Below are positions 9,894 through 22,895 of a stretch of DNA of 64,000 nt, piece after piece; the first letter of the stretch is position 1, and every line of letters begins with the position of its first letter. The position numbers were made by a program, and so were the translations under genes. Location of the stretch: the NCBI RefSeq assembly GCF_033546815.1, contig NZ_CP137846.1:310001-374000 (forward strand), written 5' to 3'. The notes beneath the pieces are model-generated. The model ran no database searches. It was given only the letters and a program-made list of their open reading frames with translations, and had not been told where the DNA came from. Source of the stretch: Metamycoplasma subdolum. GTDB taxonomy: Bacteria; Bacillota_I; Bacilli_A; Mycoplasmatales; Metamycoplasmataceae.

Positions 9894-10622
9894 TTATGAG
9901 TTTTTTTCCATTATTTTTGCCATTTTAACAAAATCTTTTGCATTTAATGCAGCCCCACCAACCAAAAAACCATCTAAACTCTTGATTTCTAAAAGTTTTT
10001 CAATATTATTTAACGAAACAGACCCGCCATAAAGAACAGGACATTTATTTTCAGTTATTTTTTTAATGTATTTAATGCAACTTTCAATATGTGAGTTTTC
10101 AGGAACAAGTCCGTTTCCAATTGCATAAATTGGTTCATAAGAAATGATTAAATCTTTGCTTCATTCAAAGTCTGCAAGGGCATTTTTTATTTGTCTTTTT
10201 AGCTTACTTTTTGTTTTATTATTTTCAAATTCCTCTTTGTTTTCACCAATGCAAAGAATTGGCATAATCTTTGATTTTTCAAGACATAAAATTTGCTTAT
10301 TAATTAATGCCTCAGTTTCATTGAATAGTATTCTTCTCTCACTATGTCCAACAAGGCAAAAATCTAAGTTAAAATTTTCCAAACTTCTAATTGAAATTTC
10401 GCCTGTAAAAGCACCTTTGCTTTTTGGGTAAAAATTTTGTGTTCCAAAAATAAAACTATAATTTTGCAAACTTTTTAAATACATTGAATCATGTCCAAAA
10501 GCAGCACCAACTGTAACATTTTTTAAATTTGCATTTTGAACTTCGTTTGAAAGTTCTTGTGAATAATTTTTAGCTTCATCTGGTGAAAAATTCATTTTTA
10601 AATTTCCAATTAAATATTTCAT
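9894..10622 (-). CDS. tpiA: Triose-phosphate isomerase
   Basis: This 242-residue TIM-barrel enzyme interconverts dihydroxyacetone phosphate and glyceraldehyde 3-phosphate in glycolysis. Catalytic landmarks are present: Lys9 in GNLKMN, His93 in LVGHSERR, Glu163 in YEPIYAIGNG and the phosphate-binding GGSV near the end. I chose ATG 10622, which follows AAAGGAAAG at good spacing; an in-frame ATG ten codons upstream (10652) lacks such a site. Length is normal for the family. It runs in the same direction as secA and may be cotranscribed with it. Confidence 0.96.
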
Positions 10623-10849
10623 TTCTTTCCTTTGCATTTTTCTAAAAAACATTTAAATTTAAGAGTAAATTTAGAATTTTCAATATTCAAAAATTGCTTG
10701 TGTTTTTCTATATGAAAATTAAATTTGTGGCTTGCATACCTTATAAAATTATATGCTTTGTTAGTTTATTTTTAATCAAAAGATTAATTTTATATTTTCA
10801 TTATTATATTAATATACTTTAATATATCTTTAGAAGAAAATTGAAAAAG

Positions 10850-10858
10850 TGGTATAAT
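10850..10858 (+). promoter_or_regulatory. Extended -10 promoter for the giant surface protein
   Basis: TGGTATAAT is an extended -10 element about 125 bases before the ATG at 10984. The 361-base region between tpiA and this gene (10623-10983) is otherwise A+T rich, with the palindrome at 10911-10931 the only other structure I see. Confidence 0.6.
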
Positions 10859-10910
10859 TAAAACCTTAGAATTAATTTAGAAATTTTAAGAAATATGTTA
10901 AAATGCTTTA

Positions 10911-10931
10911 AATTATGTTTTTAACATAATT
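10911..10931. repeat. Perfect 9-base inverted repeat in the leader of the giant surface gene
   Basis: AATTATGTT-TTT-AACATAATT, 52 bases before the start codon and downstream of the predicted promoter. It could be a protein-binding operator or an RNA hairpin; no run of T follows it, so a terminator is unlikely. Confidence 0.5.
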
Positions 10932-10983
10932 GAAATTAGTTTCTATTCACATTATTTTTATTTAAAAAATTTAAGGAAAAAAT

Positions 10984-13900
10984 ATGAATAAAAAATTACT
11001 GAACAAAAAAATACTAACCACACTTTCAGCGCTCGCTTTAACCTCTGTGCCTTTAACAATATTGTCAGCAAATACTAATGAAAAAAATGAAATATTCTAC
11101 AAAAAAGAATTAGTTACAAATGACGCAATAATTGCAATACAAAAAATCAAAAATAATTTCTCATGAATTAACGCAAAAACAAGAAATGAAATTATTGAAT
11201 CAATCAAATATTATTTTGTTGATTTTAATGAAAATATTGATGCTACATTCTTGGATAAAAACGCCAATATTTCATTGACTTGAATTATAAAAACTTGAAA
11301 GAAAGCACTTAATCAAAAACTTGCAAACCAAGAAAATTCTTTAACTGATGCTATTGTTGCTTGAGGAAAAAAGGAATTTAAATCTTTAAACAAACCCTGA
11401 TTTAATGTTTACTTTAAAAATTTAGTAAATAACGCAATTGACACTCATCTTTACAAAAAGAGCACTGACACACCCGCTAATGTTTTAATAAAAGTGAATG
11501 AAAAAATCGCTTTTTCTTCAATCGCGTTAAAACAAGTTAATCAAACTTATGAAAATATTGACACTCTTGTAAAAGAATTTCAAACTTTCAAAGCTGATAA
11601 AAATTTTGGTCTTTGCAAAAAAGATGATATTGAAAAACTTGAAGAACTTGAAAATGTTTTCACAAGAAAAAAAGCAGGAAGAAGCAATGAACTTGCTTGA
11701 TTTTATGCCCCAAATCCAACCAATGAATTAGAAGTTAATGAGTTTAACAAGAAAGTTAAAACTCTTTTTGTTGATTTAAAAGAAGGGCTTCCAAGAGCTA
11801 AAATCGGTGCAAGAAGTGTATCTGTTTGAAAAGATAGACTACTTGATAAACTTAATAATTGTCATTTTATAGAACCTACTTTTAAAGCAAATATGCTGCA
11901 AGAAGTTGCAAATGTGCATACAAAACCTTGGCCTGAAGATGAAATAATGAAAATGGAAACAAGGTTTTTAGAACATTTTAAAGCTCAAATTAAAAAGAAT
12001 CTTATTTATTTAAACGAAGCCCAAGTAACTTATATAACAAAAGATATAACCTGAGACTATGATAAAAATGGTTACAACAAAAAATGAAGCGAACTTGCAA
12101 GCTTAAACAATATTATGAAAATTGCAAACGACAAAGCAATTGAATATAGAGAAATTATAAAAACTCCAAGATATACCGAAGCAAGTGATTTCCGCAAACA
12201 AAACTATGATGCTGTATATCAAAATATGATTGAAAATAGATACATGAATTGACACCAAGTCAATTGATATATCAACTGATATGGAACTTGCTACATCGGA
12301 TTAAACGGTGATGCTAACTTAACTAACGCTAAAAACGATGCTAAAAATCAAATTGTTTCACCACTTTTAGATGATGTTAAAAAACAAGCATACAAAGATA
12401 AAATTGACAATCAAGTTACAAGAGGAGATATTGAAAAAATCCTTGTTGATTACAAAAATGAAATTGCAAACATTATCGCCCCTTTAAAAGATGAACTTAT
12501 AAGAAACATAAATGTTTCTGTTTGAATTGAAGCAGGCAAAAGAGATGAACTTATTCAAAAAGTAAACAATACTGACGATTTTGGAATTAATAAACTTTAC
12601 GAAGAAGTTTTTGATGAATCAAGATGACATTTATTTAAATTTCTTAATGATAAAGATTTACCTAACCTTAACGCTAATCAACTTAAGTCATTCAAAGATA
12701 CTCTTCCTTTATACAGTGAAGGAAGTCTTTCAAAATTAATTGACACTCTAGGTGTTGCTTATAAAACATCAAGAGAGCTTGATCAAATGATGGAGAAACT
12801 ATTAAACGAAAGAGCACTTTATGGTCAAGTAATTAAAAGTAAAGACTTTATAGAAGATACTGCTAAAAAACAAAAAGCATATATTCAAGCCTATAATGCA
12901 TCATTTTTTGATGATAATAAAAATGAAGCAGAAGTAAAAGCAATTTATGATAACTTATTAAAAGCAAGAACAGCACTTGATGGAATTTATGATCAACTTG
13001 CAATTGACAAAAATGCTTTAATTGAAAAAATAAAAGCAACAAAATGAACAACCCCTGAAACTAAAGACACTTTAATTGCAAGAGTAAATAGTGCAACCGA
13101 AGAAAACTTTAATGACATAAAAAATGAAATTATCTTAGCCTTTACTACAACTTTAAAATCTGAAGTTCAAAAATTATCTAATTTAAAAGTTGAACAAGTT
13201 GCTGCATTAAATAGCAAAGTAATTCAAAGTGAAGATATAAATCCTTTAAATAATCTTTATGACGAAGCTTTAAAACTAAATAAAGCAATGCAAGATTTAC
13301 AAACTTTAATTAGTGATTCTGATGCTGAAAAAATCAAACAAAATTACATAGATGCAAATGATTTACTTAAAGAAAACTTTGATAATGTTTTAATTGAAGC
13401 ACAAAATACTAAAAGTGAAAATTTGGCTGATATTGAAAATATAATTTTCAGACTAACTAGTGCAAAAAATCTTTTAGATGGTGATAAAAGAATTTTAAGT
13501 AAAAAAGAAGAACTTAAAGCAAAAGTTGCTTCTGAAGATTTTGAAATAATTGACAATGCAAATAAAACAAAATTCACACAAGATATTGATTCTCAAACAA
13601 CACTTGCACAACTTACAACTTTTGAAAAATCAATTGATAAATTAATTCAAGAAAATGTAAATAAAATTAAAGAAACTTTAAATCAAAATATTCAAAAAGC
13701 AACTTGATTAAACACAGAAAACAAAAATCAAGCCACTCAACAAGCAACAAAAATTACCAATAAAAATTTCAAAGCAATAAGAAATCAAATTATTGAAGCT
13801 TCAAAAGAGGATTTAAACAAACAAATTCAAGCTCTAACAAACCTAAATCAAGCACAAAAAGATGCAATAAAAGCAGAAGTCGCTGCTGAAATAAAAGTTG

Positions 13901-16900
13901 TTGAACTTGTAAAATTCTTTGACAAATCAAATGCTTTAAATGGCACAATGAAAACTTTAAATGATTTAAAAGCAACTTGTCAAGATGTTTATAAAACTTC
14001 AAACTTTAAAGACGCCGAATTGCAAAAACAAAATGACTTTATCAATGCACACAATGCTTTAAATTTTGAAGATAATAAAGATAAAGTTGCAGTTGAAACT
14101 TTAATCAATACTTTAAATAATGCAAAAGACGCTCTAAATGGTGACGCTAAAATACTAGAAGCAAAAAATTCATTAACAACTGAAATTACAAATGACGAAT
14201 TTTTAAAAACTAGTGAAAAAAATGATCTAAAAAATAGATTAACTTTGGCAAAATCACTTGCAGAAATTAATGAAATCAAAAATGAAAAGATTAAATTAAG
14301 TGACAAAAACAAAGAATATTTAAATAATAAAAAACAAGAAATTACTTCAAAAATTAATCAAGTAGAATCAATCGACGTTGCAACTAAACCAACTCTTCTT
14401 TCAAAAGTTGAAAATGCAACAATTGAAACAATTGATAATGTGATAGTTGAAATTAATGAAACAATTGCATCAAAAACAAAGGAAGAAATTACTAAACTTA
14501 CTTATCTAAACGATGCACAAAAAGATTATTTCAAAGGCATTACATTGCCTCAAACTGAAGCCAACGAACTTAACTTAACTTTACAAAAAGCTAAATACTT
14601 AGATAATTTAATGAAACAAGTTAAGGAATTAAAAGATTCAAATACAAACACCAACACTACAACCAATTATTTAGATAGTGAAAATAACATCAAAGCAGAA
14701 TATGATGCAGCATACAATAACTTGACTTTTGCAGATGCTAAAAATAAAGTAAAAGTTCAAACCATCATCGACAATTTCAATAAAGCTAAAAACGCACTAA
14801 ATGGTGATGCTAGAATTAGTGCCAAAAAAGAAGAACTTAAGGCAAAAGTTCAAGCTGAAGATGAATTAATTATTGACGCTGCCAAAAAGCAAGAATTGAC
14901 TCAAAAAGTTGAACAAAAAACTTCACTTGCTGATCTTGCTTTAGTTGAAAATGAAATTGAAAATGCAATTCAAACTGGTATTGACAAAGTTAGACAAGAT
15001 TTAAAGCAAAAAATTCAAAAAATGGCTTGAGCAGAGGCTCAAATTAAAAATCAACTTGATGCAAAAGTTGATTCATTAACCAATAAAAACTTCAAAGCAA
15101 CTACTGATGAAATTGTAACAACTGCTAAACAAACACTTCAAGCAAAAGTTGATACATTACCCAACTTAAATGAAGCACAAAAGCAAGCTTTAAAAGATAA
15201 AATTAGTCTCAAGAAAACTATTGCAGAATTTGTTATTTGCTATGAAGAGGCTAATAATCTTGAAGTATCAATGAAAACTTTAAATGAAACAAAAACCAAT
15301 AACTTAAATGTTAAAGATACACAAAACTTCAAAGACGCTGATTTAGAAAAACAAAAATGTTTTGAAGAGGCTTACAATGCTTTAACATTCATTGATAATA
15401 AAGACAAGGTTGCTGTTGATGCATTAGTTCAAAAATTAAATGATGCTAGAAATGCTTTAAACGGAACTCAAAAACTTAATGATGAAAAAGCAAAATTAAC
15501 CCAAGAAATTAATAATGATGAACTTTTAAAAGATGATCAAAAGAATACTTTAAAATCTCAAGTAACAACTGCAACTTCATTACAACAACTTGAAGAAATT
15601 AGACACGAACAAGCAAGATTAAATTCAGCTAACCAAATTGCTTTAGATAATAAAAAAGAAGAAATCTTAAATAATTTAAGGCAAGTAAAAGCAATTGAAG
15701 AAGTTGATAAAGAGCCTTTAAACTTAAAAGTTCAAAACGCCAAATTAAATACAATTGATACTGTTGAAGATGAAATTAAGGAACAAATCAAACTTGCTTA
15801 CGAAGCGAAAATCGGGGCTTTAACTTATTTAAACCCTGCTCAAAAAGCAGGCTTAAAAGCACAAGTTATTAAAGGCTTGCCAGCGACTTCATTAAACAAA
15901 ATTTTAGATGATACTCAATTACTTGAATTATCTATGCAAGATTTAAAGCAAATCAAAGATGCTTACAAAGATGTTAAAACAACTCATGTTTATACAAATG
16001 ACACACCTGCTAAAAAAGAAGCATTTGACCTAGCTTATGCAGCACTTGATTTTGTTGATAATAAAGATAAAGCAAGTGTTGATTTATTAATCAAAAACGT
16101 TCGTGAAGCAAAAGAAGCATTAAGTGGACTTTCTACACTTGAACAAGCAAAAATTGATTTAACTAATGAAATTACTAATAATAGTAAATTAAGCAATGAA
16201 CAAAAAGATGCACTTAAATTAAAAGTTAACGATGCAACAAAACTTCAAGACTTAGACCCAATTAAAGCTGAAATTAAATCTTTAGAAGAACTTAGAGATA
16301 AAAAAGATGAATTAATTAGCAAAATTAATGAAACTAAATGAACTTCTACTGTTGAAAAGCAAGCTGCAATTGATAAACTTGAAACTGCAACTTCAACAAA
16401 CATTGATCAAATCAAAAATGAAGTAAAAAACGATTTAGTAGTAATTCTTGAAACAAAAATTGCTGCAGATAAAAACTTAAATGCTAAACAAATTGAAACT
16501 TTCAAAACTCAAATTGATACTACTGTTTTAGTTTCAATTCTTAACGAAACTTACACAATTACTATTCCTACATTAAGTCAAGTAATGAAGGAATTAAATG
16601 ATGTAGTTAGTCAAGCAGAAGCTGAAAAAGCTAAACAAAATTATTTAGATTCAACCTTAAATATCAAGCAAGATTTTGATGATAAATTAAACTTAGCAAA
16701 AACTATTGAAACAATTACTTTAACTGAAGTTAACCAAATAAAAGATGATCTTGTTGTAGCAATACAAAATCTTGATGGTGATAAAAATATTGCCAGTGAA
16801 AAAGAAAAACTTGAAGCCAAAATTTTCGCCGAAGATAAAGAAATTATTGATTTTGCTAAAAAACAAGAATTCAAACAAAAAGTTGACACAGCAACTTCAC

Positions 16901-19755
16901 TTGCAACTTTAACTACAATTAATCAAGAAGTTGATGAATTTATTAATCAAAAAGTTAGTGAAATTAAAAATAATTTAAAAACCGAAATTACAAAAATTTC
17001 TTGAATAGATGACAAAACTACTTTAAATCAAAAAGTTGACACTATTACTAATAAAAACTTTAAAAACATTACTCTTGAAGTAATTAGTGAAGCTAAAACT
17101 AAATTAAATGAAAAAATTGACTCACTTGCTAATTTAAATGACAATCAAAAACTTGCTTTAAAAGAAAAAGCAAACCTTAAATTAAATATTGATGATTTAG
17201 TATTAGTTCTTGAAGAAGCAGATGCTTTAAATCTTTCAATGCAAAAATTAAATGAAGCTAAAATTGAAAGTTTAACTATTATAAATAGTCAAAACTTTAA
17301 AGACTCTGATTTAGATTTACAAACAGAGTTTGAAAATGCAAAATCAGCCTTAGAATTTAATGACAATAAAGATAAACCTTCAGTTGACAATTTAGTCAAA
17401 AACTATGAAGAAGCTAAAGCCAAACTAAATGGTGAAGCAAAACTTAATGAAGAAAAAGCAAAATTAACTACTTTAATTAATGATGATTCACTTCTAACTT
17501 CTTCACAAAAAGATGATTTAAAACAAAAAATTGCATCAGCTAAAAATCTTGACGATCTCAAAAAGATTATTAATGAAAAAGATGCTTTAAATCAATCAAA
17601 TAAAAAGGTACTTGATGACAAAAAGCAAGCATTAAAAGATAAAATTTCAAATACCAATGCTATTGGCCAAATTGAAAAATTAAGTTTAAATGAAAAAGTG
17701 GAAAATGCAACCGCTGATACAATTAGTGCAATTGAAAGTGAAGTTAACTTAGGGATTGCAAAGATTGTTATAGATGAATTTAACAAACTTGTAAATCTAA
17801 ACGCTAAACAAAAAGAATATTACACTACATTAGATTTAAGCTTAAAAACCTCTAATGAATTAAATCAACTTATTAATGATGCAAAAGCATTAGATAGTAA
17901 GATGAAAGAATTAAATGATCTAAAAGAAGAAAGCAAAAATGTTAAAACTACAATTAATTATTTAGAAGCAGATAACACTAAATTAAATAACTTTGACGTT
18001 TCTCAAAAAGCACTTGAATTTGTAGATAACAAAGACATTAACGCCGTTGAAAAATTAATTCAAGATTACAAACTTACCCTTGCAGCCTTAGATGGTGAAA
18101 CAAGAGTTAATGCTAAAAAAGCTGAAATTAAATCTTTAATTTCAAGCGAAACTGATTTTGTTCTAAGTGTTGATAAAAAGAATGAATTTAATAACAAAAC
18201 TGATTTAACAAATTCAATTGCAAATCTTTCTTTAATTGAACAAGAGCTTAAATCATTTATTGAAACAAAAGTTAATGAAATTAAAGATGAAATTAAAGCA
18301 AATATTCAAGAAGCAAAATGATTAAGTGAAAATGAAAAAGTAACTCAAAATCAAAAAGTTGATTCAATCACCAACAAAAATGCTCACCCAATCAAAGATG
18401 AAGTTTATGCTGAACTAAGAACGAAATTAATTGCTAAACTTGATACAATTGAAAATATCAATGATAAACAAAAAGAATACTTCAAATCTAAAGTTCCAGC
18501 TGATATTAGTTTAGATTTCACCTCAGTTCATACTATTATTAATGATGCAAACTCCCTATCTGGTGCAATGCTTTCTCTAGCACAAGAAAAAGCCAAAGCA
18601 GATCTTGTAAAAACAAGTTCAAACTATTTAAAAGCAAGTTTGGATAAAAAAGAAGCTTATGACAAAGCACTTGCTAATGCAACATTTGATGATGCTAAAA
18701 ATAAACTTCAAGTATTTAGCCTAATCGGTGACTTGCAAGATGCAAGAAAAAAACTTGATGGACTTAACAACTTATTAAAAGAAGAAATTAAAAACTTAAT
18801 AAATGAACTTGATGATTTTAAATGAATGGACAATGAAATTAAATTACAAATTACTACAAAACTTCAAGAAATTACTTTAGACAATCAAGATCAAGTTAAA
18901 GATGAAATTACTAAATTAATTGAAAATGATTTAAAAGAAACAATTCAAAATCTTCCTTCATTAAATCAAGAACAAAAAGATAAATTAAAGGCAAAAGTTT
19001 TTGGTAAAAATCCAATAGAACTGAACCAAATTTATGATGAAGCAATCGCTTTAGATAAAGTAATGCAAAATTTAAGAATTGCTTTAGAAGATTTAACTTC
19101 AATTTTAATAAAAGCAAATGCATTGCAAGATGAAAAAGAGGTAAAAACAAGCTTAGAAAAATTAAATACTTTACTTCAAAAAGCAGACAATTTAAATAAT
19201 ATTAACGATCAGCTTGTTCGTGATATTGAAGATGAAACTAGCAATTTAGTTAACGCAATTAAGCAAGAATATAACACTAAAATTGATAGTAATGAAAACT
19301 TAACAAAAGTGCAAAAAGATTACTTCAAATCATTGCTTGCAAAAGCAAAAGATGACAAAGATATTACTCGTGCTTTAAATGATTCAAATAGTGTCAATGA
19401 GCAAATGAAGAAACTTAAAGACCTATATAATCTTTTACAAGTTAAAAGAGATTCAATTAAATATGAACCTAACTTTGATGACATCGAAAATGAAGCAAAA
19501 GAAATTCTTGCACTTGATGGAAAGCAAGATTTAAATCAAGAAAATGATGAAAGACAAATTAAAGATTTAATTGAAAAAACTCAACCAATTTTAGATGCAT
19601 TAAAAACTCATGAAAAAGAAGAAAAAGTTGAACCTAAGAAATTCAAATTTACTCTTAGAGAAGCAACAATTTTGGCAATTGCAGGTAATGGAGTATTACT
19701 ACTTGCAATGTTAATATTAGCAATGACTAAGCCTAAAAGAAAAGCTAAAAAATAA
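10984..19755 (+). CDS. Giant repeat-containing surface protein with GA/FIVAR-like modules
   Basis: One continuous table-4 frame encodes 2923 residues. It begins with a signal peptide (basic MNKKLLNKK, then a hydrophobic stretch ending near residue 30). The first 600 residues are non-repeated and rich in UGA-coded Trp. From about residue 650 to 2600 it is built of helical repeats of close to 220 residues. The units carry motifs like LTYLNDAQK and AKNALNGDARI that resemble GA and FIVAR modules of Gram-positive matrix-binding proteins. The C-terminus is one membrane segment (about 2893-2913) followed by a basic tail, so the protein is probably anchored by its end and exposed outside. The ribosome site is AAGGAAA. 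Similar repeat proteins (Lmp-type) exist in M. hominis; adhesion is an inference. Confidence 0.85.
12900..18830 (+). repeat. Tandem coding repeats, period about 660 bases
   Basis: The LNG/LDG landmark of the module recurs at about 12975, 13471, 14131, 14797, 15457, 16120, 16771, 17425, 18088 and 18754. After the shorter first step the spacing stays between 651 and 666 bases. Two unit types tend to alternate: one with KKEELKAKV...IID.AKK, the other with EKAKLT.EINND and LTYLN.AQK. A UGA-coded Trp often closes the first type. Copies have diverged, so this is an old duplication rather than a recent tandem array. Confidence 0.75.
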
Positions 19756-19761
19756 TTAAAG

Positions 19762-19797
19762 AAAAAGCAGAAAGTTTAAGGCTCTTCTGCTTTTTTT
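19762..19797 (+). terminator. Intrinsic terminator of the giant surface gene
   Basis: AGCAGAA (19766-19772) pairs with TTCTGCT (19785-19791), followed by further T residues; it starts seven bases after the stop codon. Confidence 0.85.
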
Positions 19798-19808
19798 ATT
19801 GCTTTGTT

Positions 19809-20324
19809 TTAAATTAAACTTAAGAGTAAAAGTAGTCCAATTATTATTAAGAAAAAGAATGCAAAATCACCATTTCTTTTTTTAGGATTTTGATTGTCGC
19901 TTTCAAAAGATTTAGATTCTTCATATTCGTATCTTTCTCTTTCATCAGCTAAAATTTTATCCTTTTCAGCGATGCTCATTCCTAGTGTATATTTTGTTTT
20001 TGCATTTCTTCTAATTTTTCTTTCACGTGCTGATCTTTTAAACATTCTAACAAATCCATTGCCAAGACCATACTTAAAGAAAATTGCTAAAAGATTGAAG
20101 CATATCATTACTATTCCAACAATTGATAAAGTTTCTTTTCAACTTATTAATTTGTAATGTTTTATTTTATTGATTTCATCATAATAATCAAATCTTTTAA
20201 CAGTAAATTTAACTGCTAAAATCATAATTAAGAATACTAAAAGAGCAGCGAAAAAATAGATAATGTATCCTTTTTTTCAACTGGTTTTTCAATATTCTTT
20301 GAAGGTTTGTTTTTCTTGATTCAT
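19809..20324 (-). CDS. Membrane protein of unknown function
   Basis: This 171-residue protein is not one I recognise. It has a hydrophobic segment after about residue 18 (IIYFFAALLVFLIMILAV), a second around residues 65-82, a basic and acidic middle with several Arg-Lys clusters, and a third hydrophobic stretch at the very C-terminus (FFFLIIIGLLLLLSLI). Three UGA codons in the first 60 residues are read as Trp. No Shine-Dalgarno precedes ATG 20324. It converges on the giant surface gene, whose terminator lies between them, and stands alone downstream of the opp operon terminator. A role in the envelope is all that can be said. Confidence 0.65.
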
Positions 20325-20381
20325 ATTATGTAAATTTTACTATAAAGTTCGAGTTTTTAAGTTATGTAAGGAAAGGAAATT

Positions 20382-20416
20382 AAAAAAAGATGAAGTTATT
20401 CGGCTTCATCTTTTTT
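20382..20416 (-). terminator. Bidirectional terminator downstream of oppF
   Basis: GATGAAG (20389-20395) pairs with CTTCATC (20404-20410), flanked by A and T runs; it closes the opp operon on the minus strand. Confidence 0.8.
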
Positions 20417-20441
20417 CATTATTTTTCGCTATTTTAGTTTG

Positions 20442-22895
20442 TTAGGTTAATAAGCTATCATCAGCAAAAGATTCATTTGTTTTAGCTTCTTTAATTCATT
20501 TTTTCGCTTGTTCTTTTGTACCATAAATGAAGTGATCTTTTGAAACTTCGCTAACTTCAGGAATATTTGGAAATTGTTGTTCATTTAAATAATCAAGTTC
20601 AAAAGAAACATCTTGGAATTTTTCATTTGCATTTGAAATTTTAGGAATTGCTTTAAATAAGTTGATTGTGTATGGATGAACTGGTTTAGCATAAATTGCT
20701 TCAGTTTTACCAAATTCTACGATCTTACCTAAGTGCATAATTTGAATATTATCAGCTACATATTCAATCATTGAAAGGTCATGTGCAATAAAGATAAGTC
20801 CTATGTTTTTTTGAATACATAATTCTTTTAACAAGTTAACCACTTGAGCTTGAATAGAAATATCAAGTGAAGCAATTGGCTCGTCAGCTACTACTACTTT
20901 TGGTTGAGTAATTAAAGCACGAGCGATTACAATTCTTTGAAGTTGTCCTCCTGAGAATTCATGAGGATAACGATATGCAAATTGTTTTAAAAGCCCAACA
21001 TCTTCTAAAGCACGATAGATAGTAATTTTGTAAAGTAATTGAGTTACTAAATATTTTGCTAAAGGCTTGAATAAAGTTCAATTAAAGATATTGAAAGTTT
21101 TCTTTCATTGTGTTCTTGTTGCATCAACATCTTCCTTGATATTGTCACTTATTTCTAAGTTCTTTTTAACTCAGTTTTTATCCACTCCTAAAAGAATGTA
21201 TAAGTTTTTAATATCACGATTTAAGTATTTTCTTTCAATGTCGAATGAACGAAGTGTTTCTTCTTTAATAGCAAGATCAGATTTATAGGTTGTTACATAA
21301 GTCTTAACCATATCTGCTTGGGATTTGTCTTTTCCAAGCTCTTCCATGAAAACAAAGAATTTATCTTTTAATTCTTCATATTTTTTGTTACATTCTGTTT
21401 GTAAACTAACAAGTTCTTCATAAAGAGATTGCTGTTCATTAATTTCTTCATAAAGCTTTTTGATTTTTTGTTTAAAATCAACTAGAATGTCAATTCTTGC
21501 AGTTGCATATTCTGCTTCAGCAAGTTTGAATTCTTCTTTGGCTTTTGCAAGTTGTTCTTGAGTAAAGCGAGGATCTTTTTGTTTTTCACGAGCTAGCAAT
21601 AGTTCATTTTCATGAATTCTATCTTTTAATGAATCAATTTGATTTAAGATTTTTTGTTTATTTTTGTTTGAAAGTTCTTCATATTTTGAAAAATCAAAAG
21701 TAAAGTTTTTCTTAATTGTTTCTTTAACGATATTTTTCACATTAGGTTGAAAAATGATTTGTTCTAATTGAGTTTTGTAAAAATCTTTTTGATAGTCTGA
21801 GATTTTACTAATTAACTCTTTGATTTGATCAAATTCTAAATATTTGCAACTACGTGATTTACCAATCATAATTTGTGCTGATTTTTTGTATAAATATTCG
21901 TTTTTTAAACAATATAGATAGTAATCTAAATCAATTGAAGTTAAACGAGCAATGTTAACAAGTCCTTGTTCACTCTTAAATTCTTTACGATAGTTGTAAA
22001 AAGCATTTTTGGCTGAGTTAACTTGTTCATTAACATTTGCTTTGAATTCTTTAAGTTCTTTTTTAAGTTCTTTAATTTTGGTTTTAATTCTAAAACCATC
22101 TTGTGTGATTTTGCTTAATTTCTTAACTTTAGCAAGTTGTTCTTTTGCTTTTAAATAATCAACTTCAGGTTTAGTTAAATTATTATTTCTAAACTTTTCT
22201 TGATTGATGTAATAAATTTTTAAGAGTTCATCAGTGTTAGAGTAAAGGTTGTTAATTATGATGGATTCAATATTTTGTTTTTGTTCTAGATAACCAAAAA
22301 AGGAGTTAAAGTTATCTTCCAAAGGGATGTCTTTTGAGAACTCTAAGTTTTTTAATTTTTCAACTCACTCGTAGAAAAATGGTTTAGCTAAAGTATTAAT
22401 TTCTTTTAAGTTGTTTCTTTCAAGTTCAAGTGCTTTTAAGTTGTGAGTAAATTTAAAAGCATCTTTTACTTTTTGTCAATCTTTAAAAATGTCATTAACT
22501 TTTTCTTTCATTATCCCATTAACTAAAAGAGGTTCTTTTAGAATTGAATAAATTGGTTGTTGACCGTTTAAAGAAGCGTGAGGATCTTGGAAAATCATTT
22601 GAATGTTACGACGCATGAATTTCTTAGTTCTATGAGAAATTCTTCTTCCGGAGATTATTTTGTCATTAAGTCTTACAAAGCCATTAAAGTCTTCATAAAG
22701 TCTTAAAAGAGTACGTCCAACGGTAGTTTTTCCTGATCCTGATTCTCCAATAAGACCAACTATTTCACCTTCATGCACATCAAAAGTAACACCGTCAACT
22801 GCTTTGTTAATAAGTCCGTGGTTAACAAAGTATTTTTTAAGGTTATCTAAAGATAAAATAACTTTTCGGTTTTTGAAATCTTTATTTTGTGTCAT
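20442..22895 (-). CDS. oppF: Oligopeptide ABC transporter ATP-binding protein OppF with a large insertion
   Basis: This cytoplasmic ATPase is 817 residues long, against about 310-330 in most bacteria. Walker A is GESGSGKT (50-57), the Q-loop is FQDPHASLN (102-110), the ABC signature SGGQ is at 648-651 and Walker B is VVVADEP (667-673). Between Q-loop and signature lies an insert of roughly 450 residues, Lys/Glu-rich and mostly predicted coiled coil. Enlarged OppF proteins are known in other mycoplasmas. UGA-coded Trp occur in the insert. The gene starts within the last codons of oppD (14-base overlap), implying coupled translation, and ends before an intrinsic terminator. It pairs with OppD to drive peptide import. 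Confidence 0.94.

Noticed and set aside
12863-14312. Minus-strand frames inside the giant surface gene
   Set aside because: They arise from the low-complexity repeats of the plus-strand gene, which is one open frame with signal peptide and anchor.
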